A DNA stretch of 64,000 bases from positions 15,236,424 to 15,300,423 of the forward strand of contig OY783192.1 in assembly GCA_963678675.1 (NCBI GenBank), given 5' to 3'. Below are positions 55,074 to 64,000 of this stretch, piece after piece (position 1 is the first letter of the stretch; each line of letters starts with the position of its first letter). The notes beneath the pieces are model-generated. The model did no database searches. It was not told the DNA's origin and saw only the letters and a program-made list of their open reading frames with translations. Position numbers and translations under genes: made by a program. Origin of the DNA: Xiphydria camelus (lineage: Eukaryota > Arthropoda > Insecta > Hymenoptera > Xiphydriidae).

Positions 55074-55524
55074 GGATGCAGGTTACCAGTGATTCAAAAT
55101 GGATATTTGGATATACATACATATTTTCATCTATATATCGATATATCGGATACACTACGGCTTCATTTTCACACTCTAACGGCCTCTGTAGGACAGCGCA
55201 CTCATGCTGGCTTAGATACGTCAACAGACCGGGGTTCGAATCATTCTACATATCTCATCTCAGGGCAGTTATCATCGACACAGCATCTATTGACGTATCA
55301 GGGCTCAAACACCTCAATACCATTTACACTTATTGTTAGATAGCTGGGAAAATTAGAGTTTAATAAATCATCCTGGAAAGAACCTCAGTCAAAGTAAAAG
55401 GTGCTTTTTACCAGATTGATCAAATCCTATATTTGAAACCAAATTCAGCGGCTCAAAATACATCGATATATTGATGAAAATATATCGGAATATCCATTTC
55501 GAATCACTGGTAACCCGCATCCAC
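55074..55524. repeat. Inverted-repeat element (about 100-bp arms)
   Basis: Arms begin GATGCAGGTTACCAGTGATTC on the left and its near-complement on the right (GAATCACTGGTAACCCGCATC), continuing AAATGGATATT and TATATTTTCATC or similar. No clear target duplication; interior unrecognised. Confidence 0.75.
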
Positions 55525-55644
55525 GTTGTGGAAAATGGTACAGTACTGTGCGAAATAATGTGAACACAAATTTATTTTTCTTAAATATCATTGATTTGCC
55601 TTTATGTGCTAGTATGAACTAATATTAAGTCCTCTTATTATTAT

Positions 55645-56666
55645 TTAGTAGTGAATATATCCTCCTTTGGCTTTTATGACAGCCTGAAGGCGCTTTGGCA
55701 TGGAGTCAATTAATTTTTTGCAGACTTCCTTGATCTTTTCATCCCTGTACCACACCTGAATCACAGCTTAGATCATTTTAGTTTTCGTTCTGCAGTCCAT
55801 CTTTTGTAATCTGGCCTTGCATATAGCCCACAAATTTTCAATGGGAATTAAGATCAGGCGAGTTTTCAGGTCAATCCAGAAGGATAATCCCCTTATCCTT
55901 CAAATATTTCACCATCACTTTGGAAACATGACGTGGAACCGAGTCCTGTTGAAAGATCGGTCCGTCGACTGCTTGAACTTTATCCAGTTGGGATATCAAA
56001 CTTCTCTCCAACATTACTTTATACTTCTCGCTATTCATCATACCTTCAACTGGGACACAAGTTTTCCAGTGTCCACGTATGAAAAACAGCCCCAAAACAT
56101 CTTTTTCACCGGATGTTTTACCGTTTGGACCAAATGAGCTGCAGTTAGCGTCTCATCCGCACTCTTTTTAACAAATTTTGACCGGCACCGACACTAGAAA
56201 GTGTGTCTCACCGGAAAATAATACTTTTCTCCAGTCTTCTGCAGTCCAGTGGGCATATTTTTTGGTCCAAGCTAGCCTTTTCTTCATCATAGCAGACGTT
56301 AAGAGTTGTTTCTTCTGTGGTCTTTAAGGCTTTTCTTCCACCGTCTAGGAGTCGTCTACAAGCTGTGGAGTCATGAATTTTTACTCCAGCTTTTTCTAAG
56401 TCTTGTTGAGTATCAAAACTTGTTTTTCTGGGGTTCAGTTTGCTATTGCGTAAAAGAAAACAGTCATCTCGAGGGGTTGTTTTCCTCTTTCTTCCACATA
56501 TTCCTTTTCGTTTCACTTCCACTCATCCATTCTCCCTTTTTTGCTTTATTATTTTTGCTATAGCTTCCAGACTCACAAAACACTCTTTTGCAATGTTTCT
56601 CTGCGTCATTGATGTGTTCTCACTCAGTATGATAATCTTTTCCCTTTTCCTAGGCGTGATATACAT
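55645..56666 (-). pseudogene. Tc1-type transposase, full length but dead
   Basis: Read from 56666: MYITPRKREKIIILSENTSM and an HTH (MTQRNIAKECFVSLEAIAKI), a stop, then GICGRKRKTTPRDDCFL (GRKR hook and second HTH) and KTSFDTQQDLEKAGVKIHDS. The first catalytic position reads FSGETHF where Tc1 proteins have FSDE, so Asp is Gly. Second Asp is present in FQQDSVPRHVSK. Third acidic position lies in NSPDLN-PIENLW, across a stop and frame shift. It ends KAKGGYIHY. At least five lesions. The left element end (CAGTACTGTGCGAAATAATG, near 55539) follows TA; the right end is not found. Confidence 0.9.
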
Positions 56667-56803
56667 TACGTCAGATAACCACTAAAAACTATTAGTATCA
56701 ATATTTCTTATAAAATCAACAAAAAGGCAAAAAATGACTCAAAATAATCTGATGTAACTCGCATTAAAACTAATGAAATACTGAGTTAGAGGTTATGTAA
56801 TAT

Positions 56804-57006
56804 TGTTGGAATAATTTCTTTTTACTATACGAGATTGTTACCCCTGACTCACTGTCACGCCACCTAGGCGATAGCGTCTTGCATTATTCTATCGGTTACC
56901 ATTATGTAAAACTACACGTTTGTTCTCCGTGAAGTATACATACTCTATATCGGTTTATTTCTCGCACATCCGCAGTGAAAATAATTTGCCCACCTAATCC
57001 CTGACA
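56804..57006 (+). repeat. copia 5' LTR
   Basis: Begins TGTTGGAATAATTTC and ends CCCTGACA directly before the primer-binding site. TGTTGGAATA is also how copia LTRs of flies begin. A TATA-like GTATACATACTC is at about 56935. Short at 203 bp. No 3' LTR is in the window. Confidence 0.75.
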
Positions 57007-57021
57007 GGTTATGGGCCTAGG
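57007..57021 (+). other. copia primer-binding site
   Basis: GGTTATGGGCCTAGG differs by one base in the first 13 from GGTTATGGGCCCA, the copia site that pairs with the internal part of initiator-Met tRNA. It starts directly after the LTR, as required. Confidence 0.75.
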
Positions 57022-57148
57022 GAAATTATGCGAGAAATAGTTTTGTTGAAAAGTTAAGTGCAAACGTGAGAAATCTCGGAACTTGAGAAGCCGACCATTG
57101 AGGTTATCTCCCTGCCTTTGTGCGATCGTGGAAAATATAATCGATACA

Positions 57149-58046
57149 ATGGAAAGCGAGTTGTCGAGAGTGACTAAGCTCAAGAACATTGAGAATTTTG
57201 GAATCGGGAAATTTCAGATAAAAGTTCTGCTCAATTCGCATGGAGCATTGAATGTTGCCTTAGGGACGGAACAAAAACCGGCATAACTCGGTGCAGAGAC
57301 CGATGCAGCTGCACGAAATGAGCATACAAAAAAGCTGGAAAAATGGAACAAGAGCGATGCGACAGCACAAAAATTAATCGTCACAACCATCGGAGAACAA
57401 CCAACACTTCATATAATTAACTGTACGACGGCAGCGGAAATGTGGCTGAAACACCGCGATCTACGAGCAGAAGTCAGAAGCAAGTGTGCACATGCTGCAA
57501 CAAAATTGGTACAACATGATGAAGAAAACTTCAGACAACATCGCAACGCATATTGCAAAACTCGAGGAAATTGCACACAGATTGAAGCTCATGGGCGAGC
57601 AAATCTCAAATTTCATGATTATAACCAAAATTCTGATGACCTTGCCGGAGAGCTACAGGTATTTCTTCAGCGCATAGGAGTCTGCGCCAGCGGGAGAGCG
57701 CACTCTGGAGAACCTGAAAGCGAGGCTCATGATAGAGGAATCGAGATGTGCATCTCAAGAGGACAAAGCAGGGAACACTTTATCCACTAACGCTCATCGT
57801 GGGAAGCCCGGACGAGGGCGTGGCCGTCAAGGTGGACGTGGAGGTCGAGCTGGAAGTGGAGGTCGAGGCGGACGAGGCGGACGCGGAGGTTCGTCGAATG
57901 AATCCCCTAGGCCAGGTAAATGCTACGCATGCGGCGAGTTCGGACATTAGGCTCGCGAATGCTCGCAGCGGAAGGGAGACGACAATCATCGGGAACCACA
58001 AAGGGCCAGTAATACTTCGGAGAAAAAGCTACTCGGTGAAAGCTTA
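57149..58046 (+). pseudogene. copia gag, many lesions
   Basis: From the ATG at 57149 the frame reads MESELSRVTKLKNIENFGIG, stops after about 45 codons, and continues in shifted frames through a capsid-type (UBN2) region (TLPESYRYFF, then ERTLENLKARLMIEE). A glycine/arginine-rich linker is at about 57800-57895. A CX2CX4HX4C zinc knuckle (CYACGEFGH, then ARECS) has a stop codon directly after its histidine. Gag would package retrotransposon RNA. At least five frame changes or stops. Confidence 0.85.
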
Positions 58047-59098
58047 GTGAGCGAGGCCCTAACCTCAGAAACTCCGCAAACAGTGCGAGATGCAGAATGG
58101 TTTCTAGATTCTGGAGCTAGGGATCATATGACCAATCGAAGGGACTGGTTCGCGATTTATGAAGCTTTCGAATCCCTCGCCCCAGTTCGCATTGGCGAAG
58201 GAGGATTTATTGAAGCCCATGGAAGAGGGAGCATCAACGACATCATGTTCAATGGAGAAAGCTGGAATGAAAATCATCTAGTCGATGTTTTATATGTGCC
58301 GAAATTAAAATATAATCCATTCTCAGTCGGAGCTGCTCTAGACAAAGGCCTTGAGATGTAGTCAACAAATACCACCTGCGAGTTAATTAAAAATGGTCGC
58401 ATCATCGCTACAGGAGTTCGCCAAGGAAAAATGTACGTAATGCAATTCGATACCGTCGAGCCGAAACGTTCGAGATGGAGAAACGATTCACCGCAGGTGT
58501 TCTTAACTTCGTCGGATACACTGAGGAGCTAGCATGAGAAACTGGCACATCAGAACTTCAGGCATGTACGACAGATTCTCTATAGATTCCAAATATCAAT
58601 AAAAGGTGAGAAAAATCCGTTTTGCGAAGTATGCACCCTCGGGAAGATGCACAGACTTCCTTTCCCGGAGAGTGATTCAAGAACGAAGAATATTGGAGAA
58701 ATAATACACGCAGATCTCTACGGACTTATGCCAACCAAGTCGCTAGGCGGTTCGAGATACTATCTTCTACTAAAAGATGATTATTCGTACTTCCGAACAG
58801 TATACTTCATCGAGAGTAAAGCAGAGACAACAAATTGCATTGAAAAATTTCTAAAGAAGGCCGAGAAACAATGCCCCGCAGGAGTACAAGTCCTCCGCAC
58901 GGATAATGGATTGGAATTCATTAACAACGAGATGAAGAATCTAACGGACAGTCTTGGCATCAGACACCAGATAACCGTAGCGTACACACCAGCGCAAAAT
59001 GGATCGGCGGAGAGGGATAATTGCACGCTGAAGGAAGCGGCACGCACAATGATGCTCGTTGGAGGATTCAAAGCTGAATTTTGGGCAGAAGCAGTTAA

Positions 59099-59217
59099 CC
59101 GTTTCACTGCTGAATTACTTCCCAGAAACGTGCGGCAGTTTTTATACCGTTACGTAGAAGAAACGTACATATACGCCTAGAACAGTCCTGGCCAGAAACG
59201 TATTTATAAGGAAAGGG
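59099..59217. mobile_element. 119-bp TTAA MITE in copia integrase
   Basis: TTAA at 59095-59098 and 59218-59221; ends CCGTTTC and (complement) CCCTTTCC. Contains CCAGAAACGT(G/A) twice. With one TTAA left, the integrase frame is restored across the site (Glu-Ala-Val-Asn-Met-Ala-Val-Asp). The size and end sequence fit a piggyBac-mobilised MITE. Confidence 0.88.
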
Positions 59218-60290
59218 TTAATATGGCTGTCGACACACTGAATCGCACCGGAACGAGCAGCGTCAAAGGTATTACTCCATCAGAACTCTGGTTTCAGCGA
59301 AAGCCTGACTTGAAATAGTTACACGTCTTCGGCGAGGAGGTCTTCGTGCACATTCCAAAGGAGAAACGTCGAGCACTGGACGCCAAAGCGCGAAAAGGCT
59401 ATTTAGTAGGATATGGAGACGAGACCAAGGGATTCCGAGTGTGGTTTCCAGACAGAAATGAAACTGAGATGGTCAGAGATATAGTTTTCACGGGAAGAGT
59501 CGACCCGGCGATTGCACCAAGCGAACATAACGACGAGGAGGTTTGGCTGGGTGTCGAACGTCCCTCGAAGGAGCACGAAAATTCCGAGGACAAGCTCGAG
59601 CCATTACAGAACGCAGTAGTAGGGGAGCCCAATAGGGGATTTTGGGATTTACTCAAGCGCGTCAGAATATCATATGGGGGGATACCTTGCACCCTGTTGA
59701 GTACCTCCACCATATATCAGCCCTTTATATAGGGCCGCGCATCTAGGCCAGCCGATCAGAATTGTAAAAAAAAATCGATCCTCAGAAATACTCGAGCGCG
59801 TCAGATTAAGGTAAGGTGGGTTAATTACATGCTGATAAGTGTACATTTCAATAATTTGACGATTTGAGCGTGACGTAAGGGAGTGGGAGGGTTACAAACT
59901 TGCAAAAAAAACGTGACCTAGACCTTCTCGAGCGCGGTCGAATTTGTATTTATTTTGAAGGAAATAATTCAAGGATAACGAAAAAAATATAATCTACCGA
60001 TTTCCACAAGCCGAAGTAACAAAAAATCGTCAATAAAGTCAGCGCAAGACAACGTGCCCGATGACGCACATGGTGCCGCCATTTTTCCACCATTCCGCCA
60101 TGCAAATTGCCGCCATTTTCGCACGCATGCCTTTTAACATATGCTTAGAAAAAGTGATTTTAAGTGTACATATATAACAAAAGACTTGAATGTCGGGCGT
60201 GGCCATCATATTAGTTATACATAATGTACTGAAGAAAGAGCTGACAGAAAAATTCCAGAAATTGCCGCCATTTTCCCACACAAACCGTTT

Positions 60291-60380
60291 GACATATCGC
60301 ACTCCTGTTTCTATAGTGCCATAACCTTATATGGCATAACGTATAGGGATATGACACTATTGAAACAGGAGTGCGATATG
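60291..60380. repeat. Small hairpin in the 59616-62174 element
   Basis: CATATCGCACTCCTGTTTC at 60292 and its complement at about 60361-60380 pair, with ATAGTG/CACTAT extending; the loop holds CATAACCTTATATGG. A hairpin at 60745-60820 (CTAATACCTCGTAACC and complement) is similar in size. Confidence 0.75.
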
Positions 60381-60400
60381 CTTAAAAGAAATGATTCTAA

Positions 60401-60525
60401 GGGCCGGATTTACCAACACGGTATAAACGCAGTATACTGACAATGAGTATAACCATAAGGCTTATTGCTGGTTATTCTCAGTATAGCGCTGTACCGCGTT
60501 TATACCGTGTTGGTAAAACCGGCCC
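60401..60525. mobile_element. 125-bp Harbinger-type MITE, second copy
   Basis: Ends GGGCCGGATTTACCAACACG and GGGCCGGTTTTACCAACACG (complement); TAA on the left (60398-60400) and TAT on the right. Same family as 41163-41288, about 85 percent identical by eye. Confidence 0.88.
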
Positions 60526-62480
60526 TATAAGACTATGTAATAAAGAGCTTGAGTATCGGACATGGAGAATATTATTTATGTACCTAAAAAAGAGGTGATA
60601 CCAAATTTTGAAAGTATTGATAGTGAAAAGAGTTAATTTTATGAATAATTTTGCAAACTGAATTATATTACATAGTAGTTATACAATATCTCATAACAAG
60701 CTAAATTCACACGTATAAGAGTGATTTTTCCACCTATCGTCGGTGAAGTCCTAATACCTCGTAACCCAAAAATGATAAATTGTCGGTTACGAGAGGTATT
60801 AGTACTCCACCAATGCTATAACGGCATTCATTAAAGTGGCCACTGCGGAGGGTGGCTTATTCCGATCCGTGCGGCAATTAGCCGTCCGGGAAGGATGTGG
60901 GATTGTAATAAGTACAGTTGTATAATTATATAAGTACAGTTGCAACCTTGTTCGCCAAAATGTACTGACTCGCTATTTTGTCTGATGACGAACTTGGCTC
61001 TAGATTAGAAAGGTGCTTAAATCACAATGATACTGAGCGGTAGAAATCGGTATGTAGGATTATCGTATGGCTATTACTTTCCGAGAAAGATACAGGACTG
61101 TTCTGTTACGCGATAGACGCAATTCTGAATATCAGTTCGTACCGTTCTAACCGCATCGCAATCATAAATACCTCGTGAACCTAAAGTGCAATACCGATTC
61201 TGATAAATACCGCTGTAGATGAAATTGATGACCAAATCGAACCAGATTCGCAGTATGACGATAATTCGACGGATGAAGATGAAGATTAAAAAATAATTAT
61301 TTTTAACATTTTCATTTTATGTAACTATTTTTATATGAATATATAAGGTAAATGTACGAGTAGTTGATACCGTACTAGTAGGGTAAAAATGGGATAGACG
61401 CCTCGATTGAAGAACAAGTTCAAAATCGATTATCGCGAAATTGGTTGCAGAGATATCGAAGAAAAGTTTAAATGAAAAATATTCCTCTATATTTTTACTA
61501 TAAAAAACTACTTTACATTTTTTGCATATCTCTACTGCGTTTCGAGATAATCGCATTTAAAGTTAAATAGAGACCGGGGCGTCTATCATACTTTTACCTT
61601 AGTTGACAAATTCCCTTTTTCAAATCGTCAGGTTACGAGAATCCCTCCGAATAATCGTCAGATTATGGGTCAACATATTTAGGACATCAAGCTGAACCGT
61701 CTGTATGATAATTTGACGCGCTCGAGTATTACAAAATGTCGATTTTTTTTTTGTATTTTCAAAAAGTCACCAAGAACTTGCGTCACGTCCGAATCGTCAG
61801 TCTTTTGAATGGGAGCTTCTTTCGGGTTCACTTAACATCCCCTCTGAATATCTGACGCACTCGAATAACTTTTTTTTTTCCCCCATTTTCTACCCTTCCA
61901 TACGGCCACCCCCACCATGCAAACCGGCAGATTAACATACCTTCGTTATCAGAGACACATGGGGCATATACACTATTAATATCTGACGCGCTCGAGTATT
62001 TCCATGTGACTATTTTTTTTTACATTTTTGAAAACCTGTAGACGCTTCCCCCACCGCTGAAAGGGTATACATCATATAACCTTTTTTTCTTTCTACCACT
62101 TAATTTTCAAAATCCACTAGGTCCCCAAGACGCTCGAGTAAATCCCCATTTAGCATCGTGGGCTCCCCTACTACAGAGGAACTGGAAGCAGAACAACAAG
62201 AACATGAAGAGGAAATGAGACCGGACGAACCGAACGACGAGGAAGAGCCACAACAAGCAGCGGGAGATATAGAAAACAACAACGAAACAGTTCAACCTGA
62301 GAACGAGCCGTATGACGTTCGAAACAGCTGGAGCCTCCCGTAAAATTTCATTTCCTCGGCAATCTGTTTCTAGCGGAGAACCAGGAACCTCTATCGTACC
62401 ACGAGGCAATACAAGGTGAAAACAGAGCAAAGTAGAAAAGAGCAATGGATGAGGAGATCGAATGTTTAGACGGCGCTCAA

Positions 62481-63195
62481 GCCGTTTATAGGTAGTACGT
62501 AGAAGTTTAAAACGTCTGATTTCCCAATAGCTTTCAACAGGGCAGATCGAGGTATTTGGTTTAACCTTGAAATCGCGAATTTTTAAATAATAGTGAAGAA
62601 TTTTAGGAAGTCTTAATGAATAATAATCATTCGAGTTTTTTCGATGAAATTCCCCAAATTTTTCGAAACTATTATTACAGACTGAAAGTGGTATCCGATT
62701 TACAAGTAACTTGCTTCTTTTACTACTGATATTGATTTCAATGTGTAACAACAATCTTGAAGTACTATAAGGACAATGTTCTTAAACAGAATGTGAGTGC
62801 ATGTACATGCCTTTAGGACATATATGTACATACACTCACATTGCATTCACATAAAATTTGCCCAATGGTTTAACACACTGAAATCTAGCTACCGCTGATA
62901 TATGTATGTATGTACACTCGGTAAGTTACGCTTCAAATATATTTAGCACGAAACTGTATCGAGTTTTTAATTAACGTGCTTCTCTTTGTTGATGGATCCT
63001 GCAAAGTTATGAATTTTAAAATATGAAGAGGTCCTAATCGAACTAACTTTAACAACTAACTTTAAAATGTCAAATACTCGAGCAGAACATTTAACGTTCT
63101 AATACATATACATGTATTTACTTCTTTGACACGACTTATTAGAACAGTGCGTTTAAGGATATTATCCTTAACCCTCTCCGGTGCAAATAGGAGAA
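62481..63195. other. no gene; remnant of the 31.9 kb hairpin
   Basis: Bases about 62510-62560 resemble the CTGATTTCCCGATAGCTGTC arm of the hairpin element at 31887-32302. Otherwise AT-rich, with TGTACATACA-type runs near 62800 and 62910. No gene recognised before 63196. Confidence 0.55.
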
Positions 63196-64000
63196 ATGAA
63201 ACGAAGTGAGCAAAGTGTCTTGAAAGTAATTGAAGCTATTGAGTAATATATCAATCCATTTGAAGTTGACGACAAGGATTCTCTGTTCTGTTTATCATCT
63301 GGAAGGCGTGCACCTGAATCGGTGGAAGAAGATTTACTCAATGTATATATTCTGGGGAAAGCTGCCTACAACACTTTCCTACAAGACAGATTTATTTTAA
63401 AGAATAAAAAATTTCATGAACCACTGAAGAGACAAAAGCTTAAAACTTTTAAGAGTATTCAAGAGAAGATAATTGTTACGTCCTCTCAAAACAGATTAGT
63501 TGAGATAAGAGCAGAAAGAAATATTTTTGGTCGAGCTTTGCTCCTGTCCCAGGAACGTCAAATTAGCCTAGAGATGCTGTTATCCTATCCATTAGGACCA
63601 GTACCATGGGCATTAGCAACTGCTGATGGGTGTCCTACAAAAACAGACAAGGCCAAACTACTCCATGCTTTGGAGATCAAGGGTGCGGTAAATGAATCTC
63701 CTAAGGTTGAAGAATGCATTTATATGATTGATGGCATGGCTTACTTTCAAGCTCTCAGTAATATTCCAGAAACCTTTGGTGAGCTCGCCGAGATAGTCTT
63801 AAGCCGCTTTCCAAAATGCAAGAGGATAGATTTCGTGACGGATACTTACGCAGATGTATCTATTAAAAACATTGAGGGACTAAGAAGGGGCCGTGGAGAT
63901 ACCTAAGATCAAGATTCCTCGGGATTGGAAAAAATTCCTCAGTAATGGCAAAAACAAGGAACACCTTGTCAACCTTCTACATAATGAATGGAAACAAGAC
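63196..64000 (+). pseudogene. Widespread uncharacterised protein, partial, two lesions
   Basis: From the ATG at 63196: MKRSEQSVLKVIEAIE, a stop (63244-63246), then INPFEVDDKDSLFCLSSGRR and a long open frame. Anchors are KRQKLKTFKSIQEKI, SYPLGPVPWALATADG, YMIDGMAYFQALSNIPETFG and KRIDFVTDTYADVSIKNIE. I recall this layout (NPF, LKTF, PLGPLPWALATADG, IDGM, RIDxVxDxY, SIKxxER) from uncharacterised proteins common in cnidarians and arthropods, often in many copies. Near 63890 the frame shifts by one, then goes on (IPKIKIPRDWKKFLSNGKNK) past the window end. Function unknown; the RIDxVxD region resembles the acidic core of a PIN/NYN-type nuclease, a guess. Confidence 0.65.

Larger units (their letters stand above)
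59616..62174. mobile_element. 2.56 kb element with CTCGAGCGCGTCAGA subterminal repeats
   Basis: Ends GTAGTAGGGGAGCCCA and its complement (62160-62174). The motif ACTCGAGCGCGTCAGA occurs in forward form at about 59651, 59788 and 59926, and in reverse form at about 61713, 61851, 61982 and 62128. The target duplication is unclear. The interior holds a 125-bp MITE, a hairpin and no recognised gene. It separates copia integrase from its RT region. Confidence 0.75.
58080..62480 (+). pseudogene. copia pol: protease, integrase, start of RT; two insertions
   Basis: Aspartic protease with EWFLDSGARDHM near 58100. GAG-pre-integrase zinc region with HEKLAHQNFRH and CEVCTLGKMH (58530-58655). Integrase core with HADLYG (first Asp), LRTDNGLEF (second Asp) and NGSAERDN (Glu) to about 59095. 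The IN C-terminal part follows at 59222-59615. The reading resumes at 62175 in the acidic IN-RT linker, and an RT start (DEEIECLD) is at about 62440-62475, where the element stops. Stops are present, for example before HEKLAHQ and at 58360. RT palm, RNase H and 3' LTR are absent. Confidence 0.85.

Noticed and set aside
54823..55092. Missing last XPA exon
   Set aside because: The frame has no cysteine pair, no YGPE-like motif and no splice sites in the right phase.
59701..62100. Copia RT and RNase H in the gap between integrase and the acidic linker
   Set aside because: The interval has mirrored motif repeats and terminal inverted repeats, no RT motif (no YVDD), so it is a separate insertion.

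Overview
The window looks like gene-poor, transposon-saturated insect chromatin, AT-rich and most likely hymenopteran. I base this on the mix of piggyBac, mariner, Tc1, pogo/Tigger, PIF/Harbinger, Helitron and copia remains, on spliceosomal introns, and on repeat families of a kind I associate with ants and chalcid wasps. The order-level call is an inference. The only ordinary host gene I recognise is XPA (nucleotide-excision repair). Three of its exons lie at 43.85-44.52 kb (+) with an intact C4 zinc finger; its first and last exons are not visible.

Layout. 0-7.9 kb: Harbinger fragments, a TA-flanked element (2996-5537) with two younger elements inside it, and a foldback hairpin. 7.9-21.5 kb: one piggyBac copy swollen to 13.6 kb. 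Its transposase gene is broken by a 7.5 kb TA-flanked palindromic element (which itself holds a nearly intact three-exon piggyBac gene) and by a 2.3 kb element with ATAT duplications (179-bp tandem repeats, a heat-shock-element-like array, a Helitron helicase fragment). A third insert lies near its 3' end. 21.5-29.5 kb: a dead mariner, a Tigger-type element with an insertion, hairpins, inverted repeats and a head-to-head 33-bp minisatellite. 29.5-39.3 kb: a broken PIF1 helicase-ubiquitin protease gene, a THAP-transposon-like DDE fragment, Helitron pieces, a third piggyBac gene on the minus strand with two inserts, and several TTAA elements. 39.4-43.7 kb: nested palindromes built on a mariner. 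43.85-44.5 kb: XPA. 44.6-54.6 kb: a TAA-flanked element holding a Harbinger transposon whose transposase and MADF/BESS genes interleave on opposite strands; the BESS exon is split by a 3.8 kb pogo-like element. 55-56.7 kb: a dead Tc1. 56.8-62.5 kb: a decayed copia with 5' LTR and primer-binding site, broken by two DNA elements. 63.2-64 kb: the start of a widespread uncharacterised protein family with two lesions.

The strongest theme is relative dating by nesting. At least ten insertions can be excised on paper leaving one copy of the target duplication, and in five of them an ancient reading frame is restored. This fixes boundaries, target-site rules (TTAA, TA, TAA/TTA, ATAT, TCA) and insertion order without any database. 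Apart from XPA, the host-like 63 kb gene, the 610-codon pogo-like gene and the piggyBac at 10.8-13.7 kb, nothing here looks intact or nearly so.
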